64,000 nt of DNA from Marsupella aquatica (taxonomy: Eukaryota; Marchantiophyta). Each line of letters starts with the position of its first letter. Within the stretch, counting starts at the first letter, position 1. Of the stretch, positions 47,335-59,024 are shown piece after piece. The translations under genes were made by a program, and so were the position numbers. The notes under the pieces were generated by a model. It did not search any database. It saw only the letters and a list, made by a program, of their open reading frames with translations, and had not been told where the DNA came from. The stretch is from positions 1,116,001 to 1,180,000 of the forward strand of contig OZ316898.1 of the NCBI GenBank assembly GCA_973895155.1, written 5' to 3'.

Positions 47335-48397
47335 ACCTGTGAAGTTAGAAAGACTTTGCTGAGATTGTCAACCCCTCCTTGGGAGCCTGACAATGCTTGC
47401 AAACCTTGGTGTAGTTCCGCATTGGCAGCAATTTTGCATCGAGGCTGGCTCCAATGCACTTACCACTCATCGCGGATTAGAGGACCTTGTTGACCTGGCA
47501 CCTGTACACGCATTGGCTCGTGCAAACACAGTAGCCGATATAACCATTTTCTCTAAGAACTGCACGGCCATGAGGAATTCCATTGGATATTTGCCACTCC
47601 ACAAAGATCTGTAACTATACAAATTCTTACAAGAAATCCCACCCATTTGATCCAAATTGCATGCAGCCCGTAGTCAACTGCATAGATTATACCCTCAAGT
47701 TGCTCCTCACCTCAATTCTACTACCTCAAGATGCCGTGTACTTATCGGTCGGTACTCTGGTTGCCTTGCCTACTGTAATTTTCATCCTTAAGAAGTAAAT
47801 ATTATTTGAGAGGATTGCAAGGGGATTTGACCATGAAAGGCTGGGTGAGAAAGTGAGTACAGACCTGCAATAAGGCTGTCCCAAACGTCTTAATGCCAAC
47901 TGCCCCAAAGTTTATGGTTGCTCCCAAGCATTCTCAGCTCCTGATATGCCATTTCGTAATTCAAAGTAGTCCATATCGTTTCAGATAAGAATCTGTAGGC
48001 TAGTTCAGGGATACATTTGAAGGAGAAATCCAAATCATCAAGAAGTATGGAGCCTGTCAAGCACCGATAGTAACCATATGCCTCCTCGAATAGAAGAGAG
48101 TAATTATCGTTAAGAGCCTCCACCACTGCTCGATTTCCATCTCCAAGAACGTTCAGTCCAGCAAAACTTCCCTGTAACATTTCCCATATCATCCAGGGTG
48201 ACCCCATGGGCAGCCCATATTTTTGTCCAGTCAGATAGTCTTCATAGCCATGACCTGGGACTGTGTGAACCAACCCAGTCCCTGACTCTGTTGTGATGTA
48301 GTCACCACCAATGACGACATAAGAGAGTGCCTCACCATTTGAGCTCAATTGGTAGTCCATAACAATCCCAGCCAGGCACAAACTTCACCTTCTTACC
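47335..48397 (-). pseudogene. Rearranged pseudogene of organellar (bacterial-type) isoleucyl-tRNA synthetase
   Basis: Pieces of IleRS appear in order but far too close together. GKKVKFVPGWDCYGLPIELK (48338-48397) matches the conserved PGWDCHGLPIE block, with Tyr for His. Only a few bases later, in another frame, comes the end of the editing domain (GTGLVHTVPGHGYEDYLTG ... FAGLNVLGDGN). Near 47500-47340 are C-terminal pieces: VNKVL, a stop codon, GKCIGASLDAK, then in a third frame DNLSKVFLTSQV. The catalytic KMSKS and anticodon regions are missing. A segment at about 47890-48090 (DDLDFSFKCIPELAYRF) is not IleRS that I recognise and may come from another gene. The PGHG form marks the organellar rather than cytosolic enzyme. 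Confidence 0.75.
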
Positions 48398-48830
48398 CTG
48401 AAGAAGCTGCATTAATGCAATTCATCCACGATAACAAACATTTCCTACATAAGAACCTTCATAGAGCCCTGTACAAATTTTATGCCAACTCCAAGACAAA
48501 ACCAAATATATATTTTTCTGAAACATTTATGAGTGGAAAGTTATGGTAAGGCTTCACATTCTACTCGACCAGTATTAATAGATTGGAACTCGGATTTCAA
48601 CGAAGCAGATTACGAATAATTGTCAATACATGTCTACATAGACTAAAGAAGTCAAGGATTATGGGCTACCTGGTTTCGATTGACAAAGTCTTTCAGAATT
48701 TTGTTCATTGCATGGCCCCCACATATGTAAGTCTCGATTTTCATATGGTGGCCCATCGTGCAAAGTGAAAATTTTCTGCTGCAATCGCCAGTAATGAGCA
48801 GATTGTAGTGCCGTACATTGATTTGCAGCT

Positions 48831-48868
48831 CTCTTCTCTTCTCTTCTCTTCTCTTCTCTTCTCTTCTC
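48831..48868. repeat. (CTCTT)n pentanucleotide microsatellite
   Basis: More than seven uninterrupted CTCTT-type units. Confidence 0.97.
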
Positions 48869-49852
48869 AAACATAACATTGAACAGGATCACACCGAGGG
48901 CGGGCTTAGTTTTTCATGAAGGGATCCACAACATCAGCTTTGGAAGCCAAGTACTCACTCCAGTATTAATTACTCTCTGCAAGTTTCTGCATGACCTGCC
49001 TTTCCTGCCAAAGTTTTTGAATTTGTGGCTCCCGGACCACTGAATTGGCTCTCATACTGAAAGAAGTCTGCGGCAAATTCACGGTGTACTTAAACTGGCC
49101 ACCTTCTCCTTCTCCTATTGTTGCAAGCGCATGTAACAGTTACTATGCTGCTTAACCATGTCTTTCGTCAATTGCAAGCTCCAAAACAAATATATCTACC
49201 ATTTAAGACCCAATTCACGGTGCACTTTTTCCGAGAACTAATTTACATATACAGCTGCGGAGTTTAGCAGTTCCCATCCTAGCACAAACTCGCCCCAACA
49301 ATTTCGGTAAATTCATGAACTTGTGCAAAGACTAATTTTCTCAACCTTTGCATTCTTTAAACTAGATTAAGACAAACACATGAAATTGCATTTTGCGAGT
49401 TCAAAAGCATTTTGGAACATGGAGGGTCTAAAGGAAACGAATGCCAAGTACTCGATCAACTATTTCCTTTGTGGAAAGAAGCTTTTGTTTCACAGCACCA
49501 ACTTAGCGGCATTTTGCAGTAACAACGAACATCGGCAATCGTAATTGCTGATCGAAAAACTGAATCAACAATTACAGGGACAAATGAGAATTGACAAACA
49601 ATCCGACCGAACGCACTGCATTGCTTATACTGCACCCACCTTCGGCCTTCTCCGGACAGATTCGCAAATGCAGCCGACGCTTCCCCAAACGCTCCTCCTC
49701 GACCAGCGTCAGAACAAAGATGAGTTGGGTTCTGAGCTCGGGAATCACTGACGATGGGTGAAACAGGACAAGGTTGTGCGTGGACGTGGCATGAGTGAAG
49801 CAGCAGCCCATTCTTGTCGGAAGAAAAACTCCATGAGCCATTCCTCCCTCAA

Positions 49853-49968
49853 ATTGAGAATGGAATTGAGGAGACTGACAAGCAGAAAAAGGAGAGAGTG
49901 GACGAGAGAAATTGAGAATGGGAATGAGGACACTGACGAGAAGAAAAAGGAGAGAGTGGACGGGAGGA
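49853..49968. repeat. 58-bp tandem duplication, purine-rich
   Basis: Units starting ATTGAGAATGG at 49853 and 49911 share AGAAAAAGGAGAGAGTGGAC. Located about 0.7-0.8 kb upstream of GARS. Confidence 0.9.
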
Positions 49969-50682
49969 GGAGGACACGGGAAGTGTCATGAACTGGCTCA
50001 CGAGTCCTCTCCTACTCACTGCACGGAGGTACGGTACACTGCGCTACACGAAGATATGGCAGGCAAACGGGCCAACAACGATCGACATCACGTCCATCGT
50101 AAGGATTCGCCATAACTGGCCGAGCAGAGCAGAGGAGTCCCTTCTTTGCCTCTCAATAGATTTCAATCCAGCAGAAAGGCATACTGGCAACGTAGGAAGT
50201 TTTCATGTCCGAGCTATTTCGTGCTTGACGAGACTTTAGCCCATGTCACCTCGCATCCCCTCATCTATGGCTGCCCCAAAGTCGAAATGCCTTGGCGGGT
50301 AGGGGCGAGGTGACGTAGGGTAGATCCGTCATATTCGCTTCTGAGCTGAGGATGCTCTTCGAGACTCCGACCCACCCTTAGTAGCTTCCTCGTGTCATGT
50401 AACCCAGTGCCCTTAGTGGTGGCGCACCCAGATTAGTTCGCCCCAATACAGGGAAATTTCGTGTCCACCATTTCTGAGTCGCCTAGACTCCCAATTGGCT
50501 GTTCGCAACAAGTCCTTGGCTTGTAACGAACTGCTCTCACAGCTCTTGTTCGGCAACTTACTAACAAACATTGGGAACCTCGTCTGGTTACTTTCCCTGT
50601 CGCGTGCGATTTCTTCCTGCGGACAAAGGCCATAAGGACGGACGGACAAGAATTTTTAGGGAAAGTGTCTTGAGTAGTAGTA

Positions 50683-53116
50683 GTGAATGGGTGCTCTGGT
50701 TTTGGTGGAATTCCTCTCTCGGTACAAGACCCAGGTGCGACAATGATGACATTGCCTGTTACAGCTTGCACTGCTTCGGAGAATTTTGGATCAGGGGTAA
50801 TTGTGAACCGAAAGGGATTCGGAAACCAATTGAGTTTAAGTGACGCCACTGGTGTCCGCTGTTCCCTGGAGAGGTGGTGGGGTGGCGCAGCTGTGCGTAA
50901 ATCGATGCCCTTGGCTCCCATGATTCTTAATTCCAGGCAAGGTACATGCAGGCATCGGAGCTTGTCCACCCGTAGCAAGAGTGAAGGTCTCAGCAGTGCA
51001 GAGGGTGCTGACATTTTGAGTGACAGGAAGGCAGCAGAGGAAGGGGTGGTTTGCTTAGTTCTAGGAAGTGGAGGAAGGGAGCACTCTTTGTGCTATGGAT
51101 TGAGACGGTCCGCTTCATGTGCCGGAGTTTTCTGTGCACCGGGTAATGCAGGAATATCGAGCTCTGGTACCGCCACTTGTGTCTCAAACCTCAACATCAC
51201 TGACAGCTCCGCGGTTGCTTCTTTCTGTGCGGAATGGGGGGTGGGCTTGGTCGTGGTGGGACCTGAGGGGCCTCTTGTTTCTGGTCTTGTTGACGACCTC
51301 ATTGAATGTGGAATCCCCACTTTTGGTCCCTCTGCTGCTGCAGCAGCCTTGGAAGGCTCCAAGTCCTTTATGAAGCGACTCTGTGATAAGTATCATATCC
51401 CCACTGCCCAGGTAGAGAGAAATTTGACTCCTAAACACTGAAAACCGTATTCGAGCACATCTTTCTGCACTTATGATCTACTCATGAACTTCCTCTGGGG
51501 CTCTGTCATGTGTGGTTTTGACATCTGTAGTGCAATCTTACAAGTCGAGAGCAAGTGGGACCCGTCAGCCCGACAATGTTGCAATAATGTGGCTGATAGC
51601 TCTGTTCTAAGAATCATATGTACCAATTTCTGGTCCAGTTTTGAGGTCCTAGTCTAGGTGCATCAAGAAACCGAAGTATTGAAGACGTTCTTTCTTGTTC
51701 TGTTAATGCTCTGCTTTGCAGTATGCGTCGTTCACCAATGCCGAGGAGGCCAAGAAGTACATCAAGGAGCAAGAGCTTCCCATCGTGGTGAAGGCTGATG
51801 GTCTAGCAGCGGATAAAGGGGTCATTATTGCCAACAGCTTGGAAGAAGCCTTTGAAGCAGTGGATTCCATGCTGGTGGAAGGAACATTCGGTTCTGCTGG
51901 AGGGCTGGTGGTTGTGGAAGAATTTCTCGATGGTGAAGAAGTCTCGTTCTTTGCGATCGTTGATGGAGAAACTGCAGTTCCTATGGCCTCAGCTCAAGAT
52001 CACAAGAGAGTTGGCGATGGGGATACAGGACCCAATACGGGAGGCATGGGTGCTTACTCCCCTGCACCAGTCTTGACACCCGAGCTTCAAACCCTTGTCA
52101 TGGACTCGATCATTCTACCCACAGTGAAAGGAATGGCAGCGGAAGGGCGCAGATTCGTGGGTGTCCTCTATGCTGGAGTCATTGTAGAAAATAAGAATGG
52201 CTTGCCAAAGCTTCTGAAGTATAATGTGCGATTTGGTGATCCTGAGTGTCAGGTATGTATTGATTCACAAGGACCAGCCCATTGATAGTTTATTCCTGAT
52301 TATTATAATGAATTTCAAACACAGTGGCTGCATACAGTTTCTGATTCTGATTGCTTCTATCTTCTATCAAGTGTTCTGCAGTTTGTCCAAACTGCGGTAT
52401 GGTTTTTTGAAAACATGCAGTCATAACCATTGTTTTTGCGAACGGAAATAGCAAACGAAGGTTTTGTTGAAATTTAACCATTGTTGTGGTTGACTGAATA
52501 TATACAACATAACAGGGGATGGGATGAGTACCAACTTAAGAAGATATCAGCGGAAATGCATATTTACTTTGTGCCTATATTCAACAGACCAGCGTCAAGA
52601 AGCAAGGGTCATGCTAGCTGTCTTTATATCCTCTAAATTCAATTCCCAATATATGATAGTGACCCACAGGTTGGCTTGCAGGTTTTAATGTTGAGATTTC
52701 GATCTGATCTAGTCCAAGTGCTGCTAGCCGCTTGTCAAGGACAGCTCAAGGGCGTTGAGCTGAAATGGGCAGATGAGCCTGCTTTGGTGGTAATCATGGC
52801 ATCAAAAGGTTATCCAGGAAACTACGAAAAAGGCAGCATCATCAAAAACTTGGTGGAGGCGGAAGGCTTTGGCCCACAGGTGCAGGTATTCCATGCAGGC
52901 ACAGCACTAGACGCACAACAGAACATGGTAGCAGTGGGTGGTAGAGTACTTGGAGTGACAGCCATGGGGAAAGACATAGCAGATGCTCAGAGGAAAGCTT
53001 ACCAAGTTGCTGAGTGCATCAACTGGCCTGAAGGGTTTTATAGGCGTGACATTGGGTGGAGGGCAGTGGCACGCATCAACACCAACGAATTGAAGTTGAC
53101 AGAGGGCGCTGTCTGA
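50683..53116 (+). CDS. PUR2: Plastid phosphoribosylamine-glycine ligase (GAR synthetase)
   Basis: ATP-grasp enzyme joining 5-phosphoribosylamine and glycine, step 2 of purine synthesis, in plastids. Three in-phase exons, all GT-AG: 50683-51411, 51722-52252, 52682-53116, giving 564 residues. Met21 at 50743 is an equally good start. Residues to about 115 look like a transit peptide. The N domain has GSGGREH at 128-134. The ATP-grasp part has [13 protein letters not shown] at 265-277 and GPNTGGMG at 346-353. The family signature RFGDPECQ (413-420) ends exactly at the exon 2/3 junction. The residue before YNVRFGDPE is Lys409 where the family normally has Glu, one of the metal ligands; this may impair activity. 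The last 44 bp of the coding region recur at 59025 in a segmental duplication. Confidence 0.95.
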
Positions 53117-56100
53117 TTATCAATTTGGACTTCCTATCGGCATACTTTTCAGTTTCCCCCATTTTGGAAAGTCTAAAAATACACGGGGAGTGAATTATCA
53201 ATCAATTCCTACCCAGGTAGTACAATGTATGAGAACAGAATGTGAATCCAGGAATGGAGTAGTAAAGCATAGGGCATCCAGTTTCGACGGCGAAACTCCA
53301 TTTTCCATACTCTTCCACGTACTCTTCTCTTGTGAACTTGTAGTTTTCTTCCACCCATCTTTTCTCGTTGAGGTACACCTCCAACCTTACCATCCAAATG
53401 TCAATGAAAGTTCGGAGGAGATGTCGTCCATTATACCATTTGCTAACCCAAAACTTTGGGTTTAGGGTTTAGTGAGCCATGCAGGGTGTCAAAGCCCTAG
53501 GGGCCTTAAATTACAGATCAGTAGGGTCTCGACATTTCCTTGAGGAGCCACACTTATTAGGCAGTCGAGAAAACAGACAAGTGTGTGTTTGGAGGGCTTT
53601 GACATCACTTGTTTTACCTGGTTTGGACATTCCACTGCATAAAATGCTGGTACGCCTACTTTCCAATCTGCAAGGGCCAAACATCTGCCAATATATTTGT
53701 TTTCCACAAAGACTGAAGACACTCACTTTTTGTTATACCTTGTCATCGCATTAAGCTTCACAGTTTACATCAAGGAAATATGAGTGACTTACTATCGGTC
53801 AAAGTACATCGCTCCACAGGAAACCGAACTGAGCTCTAGACTTTCAGAGCTTGGGTCTGCGCACGACCAAGGGCAACGCGTATTTTCTGTAGAAAATAAG
53901 GTAGTCCCACGGAAAAACCTGCTGCATCCAACCAGCTTGGCTGCTATGGTTCCTCCACGATGAAATGAGAAAAGACCATATTGAAAAAGTGCTAGAGTGC
54001 CACCAAATTTCAACAAGAAAAAGGCCGGAGAACGTCCAGAGGACCAAAGCTGTTCACAAGATTACCTCGAGAGAACCAATTGACCTTTCGCATCCTCAGC
54101 TACACTGGACGTCTAGCGAATTGAACGATTGATGTCTGAACTAAGATTCGAAGTATGAGGAAAGGCAGGAGGCGTCTATGTCTCTCAGAAAATTGCAGGA
54201 AATCACCGGTATCTGTATGAAATTAAACTCCGGCCCCTCTTAGGATTTAGGCTGAGCAACATCATCGTGATCGGTGGTAGTGACGATGTCCGCCCATTCC
54301 GCAAGAGACTTAGTCTCATTCTCCAAAACTTCTCTAATGAAGGGTACTGCATCGCTCCCTAGCGGCAGCCTCAACGGCAGCGTCCGACCCTCGCAGCGAC
54401 CACTCTTTGTCAATGCTTCGACAAGCAATTGAGCAGCCTTAGCCGGATCCCCGGGTTGCTTCATGTGCATGTCTGCAAAAGCTTTTTTCAGCGGATCCAT
54501 GAATGACACGTAGTTATCGATGCTCTTAGCCGCACCGAAAAGATTGCCATCACGTAAGGCATTGGTGCGGAAAGCGCCAGGCTCGATGATAGTCACTTCG
54601 ATGCCCAGATCGGCCACTTCCAGCCGGAGTGCCTCCGTGGCTCCCACCAGCGCGAATTTGGTGGAGCAGTACACGCCAATTCCGGCCATACCCTTCCAGG
54701 CGATCACAGAGCCGAAGTTAGCAATGACTCCGGACTTCCGAGAACGCATATGAGGTAAGACAGCACGAATGACTCTCAGCTGCCCGAAAACGTTGGTTTC
54801 GAACTGGGCCTTCACTTCTTCGTCGCTGTCAGAGACGTAATGTCAGAATCAATATTAGAAAAATAGTGTCCAACTCACTCTCTTCCTTAATTTATGAGAG
54901 GAAATACTGAACGGTGAATAATATTTTGTGAATTCGAACTATTGAACTCTCCTCATTCAAGGCAAAAGAAAAACTCTCCTCTAAGGTTCAATGTGCATTG
55001 TATAGAGAATGTACAGAAAATAACTAGAGAAATAAGAAACTGTCGAAACAGTCGCAGAAGGAGTTGCGGACTGCATTGGAGAGAAGGTCTCACGTGCACT
55101 CCTCAATCGCTCCTACAAGAGCATAAGCAGCATTGCTGACCAAGATATCAATGCTGCCGTAGATTTTCAGCGCCTCATCGATGACACTCTGTACCTTTGC
55201 ATCGGCCGCATTGATATCCAGAGCCAGTGTAGCACCGCCCGCAGCCTTCAAACTCTCGAGTCTCGTGATGTTGCGACCCGTAGCTATGACCTTGTCACCA
55301 TGAGCAAGTGCAGCTCTCGCTAATTCACGGCCAAAACCAGAGGAGCATCCAGTGATGAGCCAGACTTTCGACGACGACATGATGCACGGTCTATATTTTG
55401 TCTGGTTCGGAAGTGCAGGATAACTATTAAAGTTTGGAAGGTTCACTGGATAGTATTGAACTGCTAAAGAAACATTGGTCGAGTGATTCTCTCGTTGTGA
55501 CAGGCTTGATCTCCCTGTCGGGCTCCCTGCAAGTTGTGAAGGTGTCCGAAATTCTGCCTCTTGAATATTGCATACTCCTACCTCCAATTTATACCTCTCC
55601 TTCTCGTAGACATGTCTCACTGCTTGCCAGCTTATGGCTCTTGTTGTGACATGATAAATTCCTTTCTTGAAGTCTACGAAACTGATCGGACATGACAAGT
55701 CTAGCTACGAACCTGATCGGACATGACATGGAGGTAAGTTGAAAGAATTGAATACTTTGAAATATTAAATCCGGAATGTGGCACGAAAGAATGTTGAAGC
55801 ACTGACACTTGAATTACAAAAACGATTGAATCATGTGACACGGAGGATATATGGTTCAAAACAGTCTCAAACCCGCAAAGGAATCAGGAAAGACAAATCA
55901 GAAATGTTATAAAAAGTGATTTTGGAGTGGTGTTACAGAACGCAAATAGTGCAGTAGACAGGGTGACTATCACTGTTATCCATTTATTTTCTGGATTTGA
56001 CATGACTTCGCTCTGTTCTACTCCGTTAATGGACCATGTCCTGCATCTACAATTTAGTGCGGATTGATTTACAGAGATCTAATCAAAACAAAACAGGATT

Positions 56101-56240
56101 CGCACGATGGGACCTTACTCGATCATTTTTGTCCTCTGATGCATCAGCGAAGTACCATATGCAAGTTCGTCCTCCTTTTCATGCACTAGCGAAGGACCAC
56201 ACGCAGGTTCGTGCTCCTGAACCTGTCATTATGTTTACAG
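53073..56240. repeat. Segmental duplication, unit A (GARS tail + SDR A)
   Basis: Collinear with 59025-62330 in the same orientation. It starts inside the last GARS exon (GCATCAACACYAACGAA), continues through GARS 3' flank, a GGGTTTAGGGTT motif, the minus-strand SDR gene and its 5' flank, and fades after a GTCCTCCT/GAACCTG-type block. Confidence 0.9.
54240..55380 (-). CDS. Classical short-chain dehydrogenase/reductase, copy A (intact)
   Basis: Two exons on the minus strand, 55380-55094 and 54825-54240, joined in phase through a GT-AG intron, 290 residues. NAD(P)-dependent oxidoreductase of unknown substrate. The cofactor loop TGCSSGFG is at 10-17. The NNAG-type motif is SNAA (82-85), so its first Asn is replaced. 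The catalytic Ser is probably Ser135 (IANFGS), with Tyr148 and Lys152 in YCSTK, and a conserved PGAFRTN follows. The upstream frame to 55698 is open, but I start at the Met at 55380 because copy B has the same MSSSKVW start and no continuous extension. The sequence type (ITGCSSGFGRELA) resembles bacterial and fungal SDRs more than the common plant ones, by memory only. Tandem copy at 59.9-61.4 kb. Confidence 0.88.
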
Positions 56241-56326
56241 TAAAGTCAATCCTGTTTGGAGTGCATTATTTATACACTAAAGCCCTATTTAGAGCATCTC
56301 CAGCAGTGCCCCTTTTTCCCCCCTAA

Positions 56327-56445
56327 CCTCCAAAGCTGTGATTTGGGGGTCATGTTTGGAGATCATCCTCTCCACCTGTTTTTTTTTCCTCCAAAGCCGC
56401 GATTTGGGGGTCATGTTTGGGGGTCACCCTCTCCATCTGTTCCGT
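56327..56445. repeat. 61-bp tandem duplication
   Basis: CCTCCAAAGC followed by GATTTGGGGGTCATGTTTGG occurs at 56327 and 56388. Confidence 0.85.
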
Positions 56446-57828
56446 ATCTCCAAATATTTGGAGGTGAACATCCCAATGTCTGGATGCTAGCCACCACATT
56501 TGTCAACTTTGGCGGTTGCCTCTGGCAACCCCCATTGTGACCTCCATCAAAATCTACATCTGAGCCCATTCTCATTGATAGTTGCCCATTCTAGAATTGT
56601 CCAAATGAATCTATATCGAGAAGTTGTTGGTCTGGTTGTTGGATGTACGTATACAAGGGACATGTCGGACACGTGCATCACAGTGACAAAGGAAATTGTG
56701 CAGCAATTAGAGCGGTTGCAAGCTCAAAAATGATCTGATTCGAGGCTGCTATATGGCAGGACACTCTTTGGTTATTTTGTCTCATTCAATTTGATTGAAA
56801 TTTATTTTTATGTTAATTTGGCCTAGTCTATGTTTTAGCTATGTATCATTTAAAATTTAGTCACTTTTTGCAGCCCCTTTAACTTTTTAAAATTCCTTAG
56901 TTTTTATTGTCCCCAATATTTTTCTTAACATTTTGAGGGGCATATTTCCTTACTTGTACCAGAGGAGGTTCGACCCTTCAACCAAGCAATTACACTAGTG
57001 TATTCTTTCAATCATAAAGTGTTGTAGCTATACAAGTACATTGACAGATTGACTAGTACCTTGAAATTAATGCACATGTCTTCAAGTATTGTACTTTTTC
57101 TCAGTTTTAAAAAGTGTGCAATTTTTTAAAAATTTTATAATCATTCTTTCAATACTTGTTTTTCATAAACTAATCAAATTAAAATGTCTCCTCTTTTACC
57201 TTATTTTAGATAAGTCAAAATAGGCATGTAGTAGGATGAACATGCTATAATTCAAAAATGATGTGATCGGAAACAAAAACAAGTTTATTATTGCTCCCCT
57301 ATTCACCCGGCAGAGTCATCATGAAAATTTGAGTAAAAGGGATGATGCCAAATATATCCACACGGGAATGAATAAAAGCTTTAGTGGATGATCTTGTGCA
57401 TTCCAATGTGTTTTCTCTTATCCATGATTCAAAGGATCTCAATATGTCTTGTCATCTTTGAAATATGTATTGATTGTGTCAATTTATTTTGATTAGGGGT
57501 TATGTAATTCACATCATTCTCCAAATAGTGTTATGCAAAAATCAGATATTCACTAATTCTGGAAAATTTTCCCAAGATTGGAATATTGCAATAGGCTTTT
57601 TGGAAATTTAGAGAAAGGGTTTTGGAATTTTGAAAATGAGGTTTGGGAATTTTTAGTTAAGGCTTTTGGAATTTCAGATTGATGTTTTGGAATGAATGCC
57701 CAGGCAAGGCACCATTCAAAATGTCAGTTTGGCAATTGAGGTCACCCATCGAATACTGAATGACGTCTCCAAGCTGAACATTTTGTTTTTGATGGGCACT
57801 GGATCTTGATGTGATGCTTGTCTTACAT

Positions 57829-58088
57829 GTACATTGTAACATAATATACATCTTTTATCACAATCTAACATCACAAACATAAGAGAATCACAAACATAAA
57901 AAATGAAATATAAATATAATATAAATAAATAAATATAAGAAAATACTCATAATTATGCGTACATTGTAACATAATATACATCTTTTATCACAATCTAACA
58001 TCACAAACATAAGAGAATCACAAACATAAAAAATGAAATATAAATATAATATAAATAAATAAATATAAGAAAATACTCATAATTATGC
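57829..58088. repeat. Exact 130-bp tandem duplication
   Basis: 57829-57958 and 57959-58088 read identically (GTACATTGTAAC ... AATTATGC). The unit is AT-rich with AAATATAAATATAAT-like text. Confidence 0.95.
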
Positions 58089-59024
58089 CAGGCAGGGCTG
58101 CAATGTTGCTGCTCGTAGTTTTCTACACTGAAGAAACTTCACACCTTCCCATTGCCATGCGCTAATGCCTCCTATCAATCCGCGCTGTCTGTCGTTCACC
58201 TCGTCTAGAACATACTCCCTTGTTTGCGATCCACATAATTTTTGTTGATGGTACTTGACGATGCTTGATACTCTGTTCATCGCACCCATTGGGATGAACG
58301 GGCTTCAATCAATTTCTATTGTCCCCGGGCTTGAAAACCTTGCCCCTTTACACTCTTTTGCGCCCAAATTGTTATCCTGTCTTCCACTTGGGTTCTCTCA
58401 GTGGAAGGGAGCAGATGCATGTTATTGCCAAGAGTTATTACTAAGATTAGGAACGTTCACTGGCAGGCACTATGAATTGGTAGCGCAAAGGTATTGGAAT
58501 CAATGTTCTTCAGTGTGATTCCGGGAACAAGCTTACACGATGGATGTTGATCTTTCAGAGGTAAATTAGATTCTTGACTAAATTTGGCATTCAGCTGCCA
58601 GCCACGATCCCATGTCCTCCACTAGTAGTATCAGTGTTGTTGAAGAACTAGCAAAACAAATTTGGAACTTAGTATAGTCTGCACTCCAAGTCTTAGTTCC
58701 TAGCAACTTCAGTACTGTTGTTACAGATGTAGGAATCACACGTTCACAAACTAACAAAGTTTGCATACATGATCTGCATTACAATGCCATAAATGTTCCC
58801 AGTCACCTTCCGTAGAGCTTGTAGAGCTCATTGAGAGAAAAAAGATTTACGTGTGCCAAGTATGTCTCGAACTTGCCAAAAAATCTCAGAGCTGAAATGA
58901 ACACATGGAAACTAAACACATGGAAAGAACTCCTCTCCAACTGTTACAACGTCCATTATTCCTGCTTACAGTTCCTCGGCATTGTCGACGACCACGCGTT
59001 CACCTCCTGTTGTTATACACCAAA

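Larger units (their letters stand above)
48398..50682. other. Intergenic DNA and 5' flank of GARS
   Basis: No gene recognised. It contains a (CTTCT)n microsatellite and a 58-bp tandem duplication. The last several hundred bases are probably promoter and leader of GARS. Confidence 0.5.
56241..59024. other. DNA between the two duplication units
   Basis: AT-rich, no gene recognised. Around 56290 it has GAGCATCTCCAGCAG, a word common in plant repeats. Two tandem repeats are listed separately. The frame at 58255-58518 has no known domain. Confidence 0.5.

Noticed and set aside
50413-51014. Minus-strand frames of 78 and 193 residues
   Set aside because: They overlap the GARS leader and first exon and show no domain.
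55381-55698. N-terminal extension of SDR A by 106 residues
   Set aside because: The duplicate has no continuous matching extension, and SDRs normally start close to the cofactor loop.
56945-56985. GGTTCGACCC, a T-arm-like word
   Set aside because: No acceptor stem, D-arm or anticodon arm can be drawn upstream, so it is not a tRNA gene.
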